A DNA stretch of 64,000 nucleotides from the NCBI GenBank assembly GCA_947471745.1, contig CANJKZ010000922.1:384501-448500 (forward strand). The letters run 5' to 3'. This stretch comes from Closterium sp. Naga37s-1. Its lineage: Eukaryota; Streptophyta; Zygnematophyceae; Desmidiales; Closteriaceae. This document shows positions 34,396 through 46,535 of the stretch, piece after piece. A program made the position numbers and the translations under genes. The notes beneath the pieces are model-generated. The model was not told where the DNA came from and made no database searches. It saw only the letters and a list, made by a program, of their open reading frames with translations. Numbering within the stretch: position 1 is the first letter of the stretch; each line of letters opens with the position of its first letter.

Positions 34396-37300
34396 ATGGA
34401 AGCCATGTCGGTGTGTTCGCCGATCCGTGCTGCCTCGCAGCTCCCCGCCGTTCGATCCCTTCACGGCGACGCTCTCGGACAATCCCTACGGAGCTCAAAT
34501 TCCGTTAGCCTACCAATTCCCAAGGCTCTTTCAGCCGGTCAGATCTTGCCAGGAGGCTCTGCACCTCAGAAGCTGCAGATCCAGGCAAAGATTCTGAAAA
34601 CGAAGAGAGCACCGAGAGACCCGGACTACCCGTGGCCGGATAAGTACAATGCGGAGGAGAAGGGGTTTCTGGCGTTCCTGTCCAAGTTTAAGGACGTAGC
34701 CAAGCCCGCCAAGCCTACGGCGCTGCCGTTCGAGAAACCTCTGGTCGACCTCGAGAAGAAAATTGACGAGGTATATAGATCCTAATTCTATAAAATCTAG
34801 GGAGGAGGGGAATTGTTGGTGCTGAAACCTTGAACAGTCATGTACTGCGAAAAACTCGAGCGTTCGTCACGGTTATGGTTTCCGCGATGACCCGCTCCAC
34901 CCTCTTTTCTTAACAATAGTCCTCCCTCCGTTCTTAAAGCAACACCATGTCGTAGCTGACAGAGTCGCACGATGTATTCTCCGGTTGTTGGAATTCCCGG
35001 CTGAAACATCTCCAACCAAGCATCATCTTATGACTGTCCACTACGACTCCCATCGTTCTCCTGTAACTGTGACTGTAACTGCGACTTTAACTGTAATTGC
35101 GATTGTTGATGTCTCTGTGCCTCGCCAGGTGCGCCAGCTGGCGGATAAGACTGGCATGGACTTCACGGACCAGGTGCAGGAGCTGCAGGACAAGTATGAG
35201 CAGGTGAGACTCTCGCAGCCTATGAGGGTCATCTGTCGTATCAGTGAAATTTGCAAACCAGGCGTCTCTGGAGTCCTCATGGGCTTCACATATCAGGCGC
35301 AGGAACAAGTACGGAACCTGGTGAAATGGCAACGCTGTAGTCTCTTCAAGCAGCCGTGCAATGCCCATGCTGACGTTGACGCGTGCCTTTTTGTTGTTTT
35401 CTGTTCTTTTTTCCTACTTTCATTATCAACTTTTCGCGTTCCGCCGATTGATTGTGCACCATTAGCACGCTGAACCGGGGCCCTTAACCCTCACCCTCCC
35501 CTTCATCCGCACCGCCTTTTCCCCAATTTCTTTTGTCTCTCTCTCCTCCTGACCTGCGCTTTCTCCGCTTCTCCAGCTGAAGCGCGACATCTACGCGAGA
35601 ATAACTCCGGTTCAGCGGCTCAGCGTGGCGCGTCACCCCAATCGTCCCACTTTCTTGGATCATGTCCTCAACATGACCGACAAGGTAGGCCTATCCTCGC
35701 TTACTGTTTCCTCGTTAAGCGTCCCTGTGTACACAGCCGATGTTTCTGTTCTTAATGCGTAAAGAGTTTTTACAATCTTATTGAGCGCCTCTATATACAC
35801 AGCCGAACCACCCGTTTCCTCTCCCCCGACGCCCTTGGTTTTGCTCGTATTGGTATATATGCTTATGCTGGAAAATTCATCGTGCTTCCTCTTTTGCCGT
35901 TGTCCCACGGGATACTCCCCCCGTCCCCCCCCCTCTCCCCCTCCGCTTTTTCTAAGCTCGCTCGCGTGTCAATTGAGCCCCTCTATCCGCGTACTCCTAC
36001 TCTTCCGCCTACTCTCGCTCTTCCACCCCAGTGGGCGGAACTGCACGGCAGCCGCGGGGGCTGCGACAATGCTTTCGTCCCCCATTCCGCTCCCCCTTCT
36101 TCCCTGACGTTTCTCCGTTCCGCTTACTCTTTCTCTCAGTGTGCGTGGAGCTGCATGGCGACCTGGGGGGCCTACGATGACCCGCTCTCTTACGTCTCCC
36201 CATCCGTTCTCCCCACTCCGTGCGCTTTCCCCTTTCCCCTCTCCGCGCACTTTCCCCTTCCCCTTCTCCGCGCGCGTTTTCCATTTCTCTCCGCCCTCGA
36301 TGCTCCTCTTGCGCAGTGGTTGGAGCTGCACGGCGATTTCGGGGGCTGCGACGACCCAGCTCTCCTACAGGACCCCTCCCGTTCTCCCCTCTCCGCGCAC
36401 TTTCCCCTCCTTCCCCCTCACCGCGCGCGCACTTTCCCCCCCCTTCCTTACCGCGCACCTTGCCCCTTCCGCTCTCCTCCCTTCCGCAGTGGGTGGAGCT
36501 GCACGGCAACCGCGGGGGATACGACGACCCAGCTCTCTTACACCTCACTCTCCGTCCTCCCCTCCCCGCGAACTTTCCCCCTTTTCCTCTCCTCCTCTTG
36601 CCCAGTGTTTGGAGCTGCACGGCGACCGCGGCGGCTACGACGACCCGCTACAATCTCTCCCTCCGTTCTCCCCTCTCCGCTCACTCTCCTCTTACCTTCT
36701 CACCCCGCGCTTCCCCCCATTCTCTCCCCCCCCCCCCATTCTCCTCCCTTTCCGCAGTGGGTGGAGCTGCACGGTGACCGCGGGGGCTACGATGACCCGG
36801 CGCTGGTGTGCGGCATCGGGCGCATGGACGGCATGAGCTTCATGTTCATGGGGCACCAGAAGGGGCGCAACACCAAGGAGAACATCTACCGCAACTTCGG
36901 CATGCCCACGCCCAACGGGTGAGAGCGAGAGGCACGAACGGATGGGGAGCAAGGGACTGTGTATGAGAGTCCGGTCGAGCTGCTGCTGACTGCTGTAGAC
37001 TCGGCATGCGCGGTACAGCGCTTGCGCGGAAGCACTGGCTGACTCTCGCCGCATGTCCGCGGGCTGGCGCGGAATCTTCCTGCATGTTCGTGGGCATGCG
37101 CCATCTCGTTGCATGTCCGCTGGCGAGCGCGGTGGCCGGCGCACTAGCTACGTGTTTCGTTGCATGTGTCTCGCTCCTAGTGTTGCATGTGTCTCGCTCC
37201 TAGTGTTGCATGTCCCTGCTTGCAATCGACACGGCAGCGCGTTTGTGTCTCTTATAGCTCTTGTGCTTGCAATGGTCACCACTGCCAAATCTCCGCCTAG

Positions 37301-40300
37301 TTATTCGTCGGCTGTTAACGCTACCCTTCATTCCCCCCTCTCTCCCCTCCCCCCCCACCCTCCCCCCTCCCCGCCCGTACATCAAGTACCGCAAGTCGCT
37401 CCGCATAGTGCGCCACGCGGGCCACTACATGTCTTTGAATCCTCTGCTGTTGACCTCTGTCCTTCTTTCCGTCCTCCTCACCCACCCCCCCCCCCGTCCC
37501 CCCCCTTCCCCCACCCCCCCCCCAACGTGCATCAGGTACCGCAAGGCGCTGCGCATGATGCGCCACGCGGACCACCACGGGCTGCCCATCATCACATTCG
37601 TCGACACTCCCGGCGCCTACGCTGGCGTCACAGCCGAGGAGCTCGGCCAGGTGAGAGGGCACTCTTGAACCGGGGAGGGACCGTTTTCGGGAAGTTCAAC
37701 AGGTGAAAGGCGTTATCGGGCAGTAGAGCAGGTGAGACGGCGTTCTTGGGCGTCGTAGGGTGGTATACCACCCTGCGCTTCACGGAATGTCGCTCACATG
37801 CTTAAGTTGGAATCACGTCACAAAGGAGGTCGGAGAAGGGAGGGCGTTCAAGGAGATCAAATATGCACACGCTAGCCTTGCGTGTAGGAGGTGGTACGGA
37901 CAGATGGAAGTGTCGTTCCTTGTGGCCGTACAGCCTGTTTTCCATTTCCCTCTTGTACCCTGCCCTTTTCATGCCCCCACTCCTATCCCCCCTGATTTTC
38001 ACTCCGTTTTCCCCCTGTACCCCTCGCTTCCCCTGTCTTCCTCCTTCGACCCTGTCAGTGTGGTCGTGCTTCCTGTCTCTGCCATTCCAGGGCGAGGCCA
38101 TTGCGCACAACCTGAGGGAGATGTTTGGGCTCAGGGCGCCGTCAGTCAGTGTGCTCGTGCTTCCTGCCCCTGCCTCCGTTCGAAGTTCCCTTCCCCGTTC
38201 CCTTTCCCTCCCCCGCCCCTCGTACCTCCAGGGCGAGGCCATTGCGCACAACCTGAGGGAGATGTTTGGGCTCAAGGTGCCGTCAGTCAGTGTGGTGATT
38301 GGAGAGGGCGGCTCTGGTGGCGCTCTCGCTATTGGCTGCTGCAACAAGATGCTCATGCTCGAGAACGCCGTGTACTTCGTTGCCAGGTAAAAATACCTTC
38401 ATTTTTGCGCCAGTGTGCTCGATATTGGCTGCTTAAATAGTTCTAAGAAGATTTGAACAGCAGTTTATGGCTACACAATGTGTTGCTGGATTGAGTCGAC
38501 CACTTTACCACTTCGTATTCCCCTCGCAGCCACTGACGAGCCTCTTTCCCTTCATTGTCTGCTGCGGTGCGTGTTTGCTTGAGCATATGGGGGGATATGT
38601 GCATCTGTGTGTTATGTGAATACGTGTGTTTGCGCATGTGTGTGAGTGTGCGTGTGCATGTGTCCATGCTCATGTGTGGGGACATACATGCATCTGATCG
38701 CACCACCACCCCATCTGCAGCCCTGAGGCGTGTGCGGCCATTCTCTGGAAGACTGCCGCCGCCGCTCCCAAGGTGAGTCGCTCACCAAACCGAACCATAT
38801 TGAATAAAATCGAACTGAACTGAACAGAACCGAACTGAACCTGATGCATCTCTGGCGCAGAGTGCATCAAACTAACTTCGTCCGTTGATTCGAAACTATG
38901 TGCTTTTATTAACTGGCTGCTGCTCCATCCATCTGCTCCTTGCTCCCTCTGCCGTCACTGTTTGACATGTCAACCGTTCTGGTTCTGTTTCCGCTTCTGT
39001 CATCTCCGCACCACCTACCAACCCACCATCCCACCATCCCACCACCCAACCACCAGGCCACGAAGGCGCTGCGCATCACAGCCAAACAGCTGCAGCAGCT
39101 GGGCGCTGTTCTCGCTGCCTCTGCTCCACCTATCAATCGTTTTCTCTCCCCTCCCTGTGCTCCTCCCTGTGCTTCTCCCTGTGCGTCTCCCTTCTACCAT
39201 GGAACCAACCACCAGGCCACGGAGGCGCTGCGCATCACAGCGGATCAGCTGCAGCAGCTGGGCGTGGTGGACGAGATCATCCCGGTGCGTCCCGCCGTTT
39301 CTCATGCTGTGTGCCCCCATGCTGTGTGCCCCCATGCTGTTCGTTGCATGGTTGTTCTTCTCATGCTCTATGTAGTGCTCATTGACCCCGCACCCCTCTC
39401 TCCCTGTCCCTCCACCCCCCCTTTGCCCCACCCCATTCTCTTCCCATTTGAGCCTTCCCCCCCCTCTCTTCTCACTTGGCCTCCTCTCTTCCCTGCTCCG
39501 GCCTCCTCTCGCTGCAGGAGCCGCTGGGAGGGGCACACAACGACCACATGGCGACATCAATGGCCATCAAGTCTGCCATCATGGCGCACATGAAGGTGGG
39601 GCGAGGGGGGGGAGAGAAAGAGAGAGGCTTGTGAGGAGAGGCTTGTGAGGAGAGGCTTGTGAGGAGAGGCTTGTGAGGAGAGGCTTGTGAGGAGAGGCTT
39701 TTGAGGAGAGGCTTTTGAGGAGAGGCTTGTGAGGAGAGGCTTTTGAGGAGAGGCTTGTGAGGAGAGGCTTTTGAGGAGAGGCTTTTGAGGAGAGGCTTGT
39801 GAGGAGAGGCTTTTGAGGAGAGGCTTTTGAGGAGAGGCTTGTGAGGAGAGGCTTTTGAGGAGAGGGGATTGCTAGGAGAGGGGTATGACATGTTTATGAT
39901 AGCACTGGGTCACATTTCTTGTATTGTAAAGGGGCGCACACCGACCACATGGCGACGTCAATGGCCATCAAGTCTGCCATCATGGCGCACATGAAGGTGG
40001 GGCGAGGGGGGGGAGAGGAATGGCAGGAGAGGGAGAGAGGCTTGTGAGGAGAGAGGTGTGAGATGGGGATGGCAGCACTGGGATGTGTTGTATGGGGAGG
40101 GGCGCACAACGACCACATGGCCACATCGATGACCATCAAGTCTGCCATCATGGCGCACATGAAGGTGGGGCGAGGGGGGAGAGAGAAAGAGAGATGCTTG
40201 TGAGGAGAGGCTTGTGAGGAGAGACGATTGCTAGGAGAGGGGTATGACATGTTTATGATAGCACTGGGTCACATTTGTTTCAAGAGGGGCGCACAACGAC

Positions 40301-41257
40301 TACATGGCCACATCGATGGCCATCAAGTCTGCCATCATGGCGCACATGAAGGTGGGGCGAGTGCGAGGAGTGAAAGAGAGAGAGGTTTGTTAGGAGAGGC
40401 TTGTGAGGAGAGGGGTATGACATGACAGCACTGGGTTGTAATCTTTTTGAGTGGGGCGCACAACTTACGAAGTTACCTTGAATCCTTGATCTAGAGGCCT
40501 GAGGCATGGAGATGATGGCACTGGTAATGGGATGCATAATGACCATGTGACCGGATGATCACGGGCAAGGGTGTCGTCAAGCATGCATGCCCCTTGCCAG
40601 TGGCATCATCTCCACGCTCCAAGCCTCGTTTCCCCCCCACCCCTTTCTCCCATTCTTTCCTGCCGTCATTTCCCCCTTCTTTTTCTCCCGACCTATTCTC
40701 CTTCTGCTTCCACCATGCGTTAACACCCCATTGTTTCCTGCATAACTTCTCGCATCGTTTCCTTCTGAGAGTAGCTCGAAGGACAAGCAAAATATCCCCT
40801 CACCTCATCTTCTTGCATTCCATTACCCCTCTTAGTTTTCAGCCGTGGTTCTGACCTCAGCAGGACATGGTGCAAAAGGATGATCCATCATTCTCTCCCT
40901 TACCCTCTTTCCCATACGTGGTTCTTCCTCATTTTGCCTGTTCGTCCTTTCCCCTTACCCTTCCCCGAGCAGGATCTGGTGGCGAAGGATGAGCAGCGCA
41001 TCATCTGCGAGCGGGTCGGCAAGTTCCGGCAGATGGGCGGCTTCACTGTGCCACCCAAGGTGGACCCCGCCAAGCAGCGCGCTCTCAAGAAGCGCGACCG
41101 CCCCGCCGGCCAGAGCGTCCCCGCCTCCCCTTCCCCCTCCCGTTCCGCATCCCTGCCTTCCTGGGGTTCCCAGCCTCCTGCCGCACCTGCTGACAATGGC
41201 AACGGCGCCACGTATCCTTCGTCTGTTGTGAGCGCCGATGCTAATGCCAGAAGCTAG
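34396..41257 (+). CDS. CAC3: Plastid acetyl-CoA carboxylase carboxyltransferase, alpha subunit
   Basis: The alpha-CT of heteromeric ACCase transfers the carboxyl group from biotin on BCCP to acetyl-CoA, together with the beta-CT, which is plastid-encoded in most plants, for fatty-acid synthesis. Exons: 34396-34770, 35129-35203, 35577-35684, 36758-36918, 37536-37650, 38232-38386, 38721-38772, 39216-39284, 39518-39595 and 40973-41257. All are GT-AG with consistent phases, giving 490 aa. The first ~70 residues look like a transit peptide. The conserved core runs from PWPDKY through [58 protein letters not shown] and [10 protein letters not shown] to [10 protein letters not shown]. The tail after QMGGF is short and Pro/Ser-rich. 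It lacks the long C-terminal extension of Arabidopsis CAC3. Introns upstream of exons 4, 5, 6 and 8 and downstream of exon 9 carry partial exon copies. Confidence 0.95.
36025..36650 (+). repeat. Five decayed copies of accA exon 4 start
   Basis: Five times before the real exon (36758), a pyrimidine tract and AG are followed by 45-60 bp resembling the exon start. They lie at about 36031 ([12 protein letters not shown]), 36140, 36315 ([16 protein letters not shown]), 36488 ([16 protein letters not shown]) and 36604. Spacing is 110-175 bp. Each has a usable-looking acceptor but none continues into the rest of the exon. They create a 346-codon artefact frame (35882-36922). Confidence 0.9.
37380..37440 (+). 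repeat. Decayed copy of accA exon 5 start
   Basis: ATCAAGTACCGCAAGTCGCT and following bases resemble exon 5 ([14 protein letters not shown] read as [14 protein letters not shown]). The copy lies ~150 bp upstream of the real exon at 37536. Confidence 0.8.
38091..38155 (+). repeat. Copy of accA exon 6 start
   Basis: [20 protein letters not shown] follows a good CCAG acceptor. It is nearly identical to the first ~60 bp of exon 6 (38232), then diverges into intron. Use of this acceptor would skip the GEGGSGG motif. Confidence 0.88.
39057..39104 (+). repeat. Copy of accA exon 8 start
   Basis: [16 protein letters not shown] follows CCACCAG, about 160 bp before the true exon ([16 protein letters not shown], 39216). 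Only the true copy continues to VVDEIIP and a donor. Confidence 0.85.
39602..39880. repeat. 14-bp minisatellite in accA intron 9
   Basis: About 17 units of GGCTTGTGAGGAGA / GGCTTTTGAGGAGA directly follow the donor of exon 9. Shorter echoes lie near 40035, 40195 and 40385, next to the exon 9 copies. Confidence 0.92.
39930..40370 (+). repeat. Three downstream copies of accA exon 9 (3' part plus donor)
   Basis: 39933-39996, 40101-40164 and 40287-40350 each repeat [20 protein letters not shown] and the AAG/GTGGGGCG donor of exon 9, but lack its EPLG start. They are very well conserved (few substitutions), so they are young or under constraint. If included as extra exons they would add repeated peptides. 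No strong acceptors are visible. Confidence 0.9.
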
Positions 41258-41874
41258 ATCTGGGAATGAAGAGGAAAAAGGAGGAAGTGGATATGTGTGG
41301 AGGTATGGTGGAGTGAAGTGGAGGGTACGCCGGCGTTGATTGATTATCCAGGTGCCCTCGTGCAATGAAGAGAGGGCACCTGCAAAAAGAGTAGAGAATA
41401 ATTGTTTTTTGGTTACTGGTCCTTCAATTGTGATTCGCCTTTTTAGCTTGTACTGCACGCAGCAAGTTCTTTTTTTAATGGTTTAGTACGGGTAAGTTCT
41501 TGAACTTCTCAGGCTGAAGTGATTATCTGGTAGGTGCCGCTCTTGTCAAATGAAATAAACCCCAGTCCCCCGTTCTAAAAGTATATTCGACCGACCGTTG
41601 GTGTACTAGTCTCGGGAATATCGCGGAATAGCCGCGCTTTGGTACGGTCCATAGTGTTTCGCTACGGTGGAGAGATGTTCTTGTCCATTTTCAAATGTCA
41701 CGCACAAACCTTTCCCACGCATACTTACACTGAATTCTACATCAGCACAAGCCAATGCATTTATTCAGCAATAGATTCTACTACATTCAGCAGCCATTGA
41801 ATTCGCTAATGTCTGCAGGCGCCTCAAAAAATCAGAGCTCGGCTGGTGCTTAGCACTTGCGGTTAACCCCAGTC
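41258..41874. other. Intergenic between accA and the RCC1-repeat gene
   Basis: It holds the accA 3' UTR (an AAATAAA occurs near 41548) and the upstream region of the next plus-strand gene. No further gene is seen. Confidence 0.45.
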
Positions 41875-44800
41875 ATGCGTTGTCAGAGACAGGCTTCCAG
41901 CCGTTCCTTTCCCCGTTTGTTCTTTGCCGGATTCCTCGCCTCACAATCTCCAAACGGGTCGTTTACTGACGCGGATGATGACGATTTTGTCCATTACGAC
42001 GCACGGGACCGGTTTCCGGGTTCCAGCGGTGCTCTTAACGAGATGTCCCTTCACGCGTTTGTAGTGCCAAGCTTCGAGGAGGTCAAAGCGCAGGGTGAGA
42101 ATGGCGAATGGGAGCACCCCACGTGGCGGTTTCTGGCAGGCGGAGGCTGCGGGACAGCACTGGCAGTGGATGGTGAGTTGAAGCCTTGGGTTTGTGCTGT
42201 TCCTGCTCGACGAGCGATTCTGGCTTTAAAGCACAAATTCTTATAGCGAAGTTCCAGTGTTTATGTACATATGCTTATGGCAAGATTCCGGCTTTAGTTC
42301 ACGAACGAATTTAGGAGCAAAGAAGATGCGCTGGCATGGTGGCCGGCTGACACGGCATGGTGGTCGGCTGACATGGCATGGTGGCCGGCTGACATGGCAT
42401 GATGGCCAGCTGACATGGCATGGTGGCCGGCTGACATGGCATGATGGCCGGCTGACATGGCATGATGGCCGGCTGACATGGCATGACATGACATAGTACC
42501 TTCAGACAATGGTCTTGTGTGGCAGGTGACTGAGGAGCGTGGTAAGAAGCAGGCATCATCTGAAGAAACGGGCAAAGAGCAGGGCAAAGAGCAGCGCGAG
42601 CATGGCAGCAAGCAGCAGAAGTCGGAGCAGCAGCGGGAGACGGAGAAGCAGGAGAGGGAGCAGCACGAGAGGGAGCAGCACGAGAGGGAGCAGCACGAGA
42701 GGGAGCAGCACGAGAGGGAGCAGAAGAGCGGAGCGGAGCAAAAGAAACGGTCAAGTGACAGTGAGAGAAGGGTGAACGAGGCTGAGGAGAGGTTTTTCGG
42801 GCAGGAACAGGAGGGGCAGGAAGGGGAGGGGCAGGAACGGGAAGGAGAGTTGACTAGTCACAGGACTCGTCTGTGTGCTGTTCGCTGGGACAGGCAGCCG
42901 GCCTTTGAGTGCGTGACAGGTGGCGAGTGCTCGCAAGATGCGGGTGTCTTCGTTTCTGGTGAGTGGAATCAGGGCAAGAGGCAGTCTGTCCGTTGTGCTG
43001 TGGTGGTGACGTGTCACATTGCACGTGTGCTTCGTGTGGCACAGGTGTGCCATAAACTGTTGTCGTGTCATGTTGCATAAACATTTCATGTTGCAGTGCG
43101 CTCCAGTGGCTTGTACCTTGTAAATGCTTTCCTCTAACACCGTTTTCTGCTATCTTAAGAGATACGATTATGGGTATGTGACATTGACCCTTGAATTGCA
43201 GGAAAGAAAAGAAACGAAAGAAGAAAAAGAAAACGAAAATCCTCATTCCATTTTCTCAGATTCCGCCACACTCTCCCCAACCACCCTCTCTCCGTATCTC
43301 TCGCCCGTCTCTTGCCCCTCTTCTCTGCGATCTGCAGCATCAGGACGACTCATGCAGTGGGACGTTGCCCCTGCTGTCCCTGCACAGCAGCATGGTCATG
43401 CAGCGAACAACACCCCAGCAGCACCACAGCACAGCCCCACGGCACAAGCTTCCACTAGCAGCAGACATCCCACCTCTGCTGACGCCTGCCTTCCTCTCCT
43501 CCCATCGCTTCCTCATTGGGTCACCATCACCTCTGTCTCTGTGGGCCTCCAACATTGCCTCGCTCTTTCAGGTGATTCTTCAGGTAGCGATTGTTATGTT
43601 GTGTGCGTGCTGCTGCCACCCTCCTCTCCTCCTTTCCCTACCCCATTGGTTCAGCGTCTCTTCCATTCCATCTCTTGGCCTCCCCCATTGACTCCAGCTA
43701 TCAGGTAATGTTTCAGGTGCCTGCTGTGCTGTGTGCTGCTTCTAAGCTCTTCCCGTCCTCTGCCCATGCTCTCTCTCCATCCTCACCCTATTCTCTCCCA
43801 TATTGTCCCCATTCTGGGAAGCTGGGGATTCAAATTAAACCACACACGCACGAACTCATCTCTCGCTCCTCCCCTCTCTACCCCTCAACCAGAGCAAGCA
43901 GTGGAACGGTGTGGGTGTGGGGCGAGGGCGGTGAGGGGCAGCTGGGGGTTCAAATCAACCCATCACACACATAAATCCTCTCGCCTTCCTGCCCCCTCTA
44001 CCCTCTACCCTCTACCCTCTCCTCTCTTTACCCAGAGCAGGCAGCGGAATGGTGTGGGCGTGGGGCGAGGGCGGTGAGGGGCAGCTGGGGGTGGGCAGGC
44101 GGGTGGGAAAGGTGACAGTGCCAGTGTGCGTGATGCTGCCTGCTGCTCCTGCAGCATCCGTTATAAGCACATCCGCTGTAGCAGAGTGTGCTGCTAGAGA
44201 GGACTCGATAAAAGCAACAGCAGTGGCCTGTGGAGGGAGGCACAGCCTTGTGCTGGCAGGTGGGTGGGAAGCAACCATAGAAGGTGAACATAGGCACAAG
44301 CAGAGGCAGAGGCACGGGCAGAGGCACAGGAAGGGGCAGGGACAGGGGCAGGGGCAGGGGCAGGGACAGGGGCAGGGGCAGGGGTCGACACACGCACATG
44401 TCCCGGAGCGTTCTTTTCTGCTTGTTCCTTTCCCTCCCCCTCCCCCTCGCACACACACACCCTTCCCCTCCCCCTCTCCCACCGCTTCTCCCTCCCCCTC
44501 CCCCTTCCCCTTCCCCTTTCTCCCCTTCCCCTTTCTCCCCTTCCGCCTCCGCCTCCCCCTCTCCTGTGTCTCCTCTCCTGCCATGGCAGAGGATGGCTCG
44601 CTTTTCTCCTTTGGATGGGGCCAGTATGGGCAGGTATGCATGCCCCTCCCGCTCTCCTCCCCCTCCCCCGTGCCCCTCCTCCTTCCACCACCCCCTACCC
44701 CCCCTCCGCCTCCACCTCCGCCATGCCCGCCTCCTCTCCTCGCTGTGCCATGGCAGAGGATGGCTCGCTTTTCTCCTTTGGATGGGGGCAGTATGGGCAG

Positions 44801-46535
44801 GTAGGTGGATGCGCCATCCATAGCCTGGGTTGCATGCCATGCCTTGTGCTGCCCGCCTCCTCTCCTTTCCTGCCATGGCAGAGGATGGCTCGCTTTTCTC
44901 CTTTGGATGGGGACAGTATGGGCAGGTAGGTGGGTGGGTGGGCAGGTGCCATTCATAGCGCTGCAGGAAGCTACGCCATGCCTGCACAGCACACAACCTC
45001 CTCTCCCGCCATTCTGCTTCCCACAATCTACTTTCCCCGGACCTGCTTATGCTGCTGTTGTTGCTGTCGCCGCCGCCGCCGCCGCCGCTGCCGCTGCTGC
45101 TGCTGCCGCTGCTGACCATGTCTCACCCATTTTCACCCCCGACTACCCCTGCCACTCCCGCTCCCCCAGTGTGGCCACGGCACATCAGACGACCATCTCT
45201 CCCCCACCTGCCTCACCTCCTTTGCCGCCCTCTCAGTAACAGCCATTGCTGCTGGTCTCTGGCACTCTCTTGCCCTCGCCCTCCCCGCTGGTTCGATCAG
45301 CAACCGTGGTGCCGCTACTGGTTGTGGTGCCGGTGGTGATGCTGACGTGGAGGTTGGCAATGCTGATGTGGAACTGGAAGGGGGTGACGTGTACAGCTGG
45401 GGAGGCAATCAGTTTGGCCAGCTGGGCACTGGAGACACGGCAGCTAAGGTGTGAGCCACCACCTTTCCCAAACCAGCATTACCGGCCTGCGTGAACGTCT
45501 TAATGTTTTTTTACGCGCCTAAAAAATCATTACCAGCGTGTGGCTTAATGTTCTTGTTGTTGCTGTCATGTTCTTGCGTGTGTGTCACATGTCTTCTCTT
45601 GTTTGTGCATATCGTCTGTTTCCCCTATCGCGTGTCGCTGACTCGCTGTCTCTATTCGTTCTTCTCGTGTATCTGTGTGTTTGTGTGCCTACACCTGTTG
45701 CCCTGTCAGGTGTTTCCAACGCTAATAGATTCTCCGAATCTGGACAATCGTTCGCTGAAAGCCATCTCCTGTGGAGCGCGGCACTCAGTTGCTGTCACCA
45801 CCGATGGTGCTCTTTTCGTTTGGGGTTCCAACAAGTTCGGGCAGGTGTGTGTGTGTGTGTGTGTGTGTGTTTTGAGATGCCTCGAAACTCTGCTGTGACC
45901 ACTGATGGTGCTCTGTTCGTCTGGGGCTCCAACCAGTTTGGGCAGGTATGTATGTTTTGAGATGCCTCACAACTCTGCTCTCACCACCAATGGTCCTCTT
46001 CTTGTCTGGGGTTCCAACAAGTTCGGGCAAGTGTGCGTGGCACACTTTCTCATGCATCAAACGTCAACTTCATGGTTTTGGGTTTCAACTTCGCTTCCAT
46101 GCATATAACCCTTCGTAGAATTGATGTTTGTCTCGCCTTGCAGCCAATTATTGTGCATCAAATCCAACATGCATGCTTTGATATCAACTTGCATGGTACA
46201 CCCACCCATGTGTGGAACCCATGCACATGCTATTTGTATCGAAAATCACAGCAAGCTTATGATTCATGTCCATGTTTCGTGTGATCTCTATCTGCGTTGC
46301 AACGACTTCCTTCTCATTTTTGTGGTGATGCCAGCTGGGAATTGGCCATATGAACGACACTCATTCCCCTCATATGGTTTCCATGAAGAAGTGTCACCAA
46401 TATTTGTCTGGCGACAATGCTAGCATTGGTAGTAGAAGACGGCATTACGAGCATAATGTGTATGTGCAAGATGCCATGTGTGGCTGGTGGCACACACTTG
46501 CTATTGTTAGCTGTGGTGGAAGCAATAATTTGTAA
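41875..46535 (+). CDS. RCC1-repeat (beta-propeller) protein
   Basis: Exons: 41875-42172, 42506-42958, 43338-43571, 44041-44259, 44882-44925 (or an identical-length copy at 44590-44633 or 44757-44800), 45170-45448, 45710-45844 and 46335-46535. Phases agree, giving about 620 aa. RCC1-type blades are clear: LAGGGCGTALAVDDNGLVW, VSVGLQHCLALSGSGMVWAW, EGGEGQLGVG, ACGGRHSLVLAEDGSLFSF, AAGLWHSLAL, SWGGNQFGQLGTGDTAAK and SCGARHSVAVTTDGALFVWG. About five to six blades are recognisable, fewer than the seven of RCC1. Exon 2 inserts a charged QHERE-repeat segment, coiled-coil-like, between blades. Such proteins act in GEF or scaffold roles, but the specific role here is unknown. The start is the first ATG in the open frame; upstream in-frame codons are non-ATG. 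Confidence 0.85.
42334..42494. repeat. 21-bp minisatellite in RCC1-gene intron 1
   Basis: Seven units of a 21-bp repeat (CATGGTGGCCGGCTGACATG core), ending in CATGACATGACAT just before the exon 2 acceptor. Confidence 0.92.
43810..43976 (+). repeat. Two decayed copies of RCC1-gene exon 4 start
   Basis: 43893-43976 reads SGTVWVWGEGGEGQLGV, as in the real exon 4 (44041), then diverges. A weaker copy of its last part and of the following intron lies at 43810-43860. Both are upstream of the true exon. Confidence 0.85.
44590..44925 (+). repeat. Triplicated 44-bp exon 5 of the RCC1-repeat gene
   Basis: Three nearly identical 44-bp exons, each with CCATGGCAG acceptor and GGGCAG/GTA donor, lie at 44590-44633, 44757-44800 and 44882-44925. 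They encode EDGSLFSFGWGQYGQ. They differ at one base (GGGGCC, GGGGGC, GGGGAC). Because 44 is not a multiple of 3, only one can be used at a time (or four), so they behave as mutually exclusive near-identical exons. Confidence 0.9.
45478..45552. repeat. Direct repeat flanking a near-palindrome
   Basis: A ~27-bp segment (CATTACCGGCCTGCG…TTAATG) is repeated on both sides of TTTTTTACGCGCCTAAAAAA (45507-45526, one mismatch from a perfect palindrome) in RCC1-gene intron 6. Confidence 0.75.
45870..46030 (+). repeat. Two copies of RCC1-gene exon 7 end, each preceded by the TTTTGAG palindrome
   Basis: 45890-45946 and 45973-46030 repeat TTDGALFVWGSNQFGQ-like exon ends with a donor. Each is immediately preceded by TTTTGAGATGCCTC (45870 and 45957), an imperfect version of the recurrent palindrome. 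A GT run (45846-45870) lies after the true donor at 45845. Confidence 0.85.

Noticed and set aside
33789-34508. 239-codon plus-strand frame overlapping the accA start
   Set aside because: It is out of frame with accA, has no recognised family, and lies in the probable 5' UTR/promoter.
35882-36922. 346-codon plus-strand frame
   Set aside because: It runs through five decayed copies of accA exon 4 and pyrimidine tracts. The real exon is only 36758-36918 and in the spliced frame.
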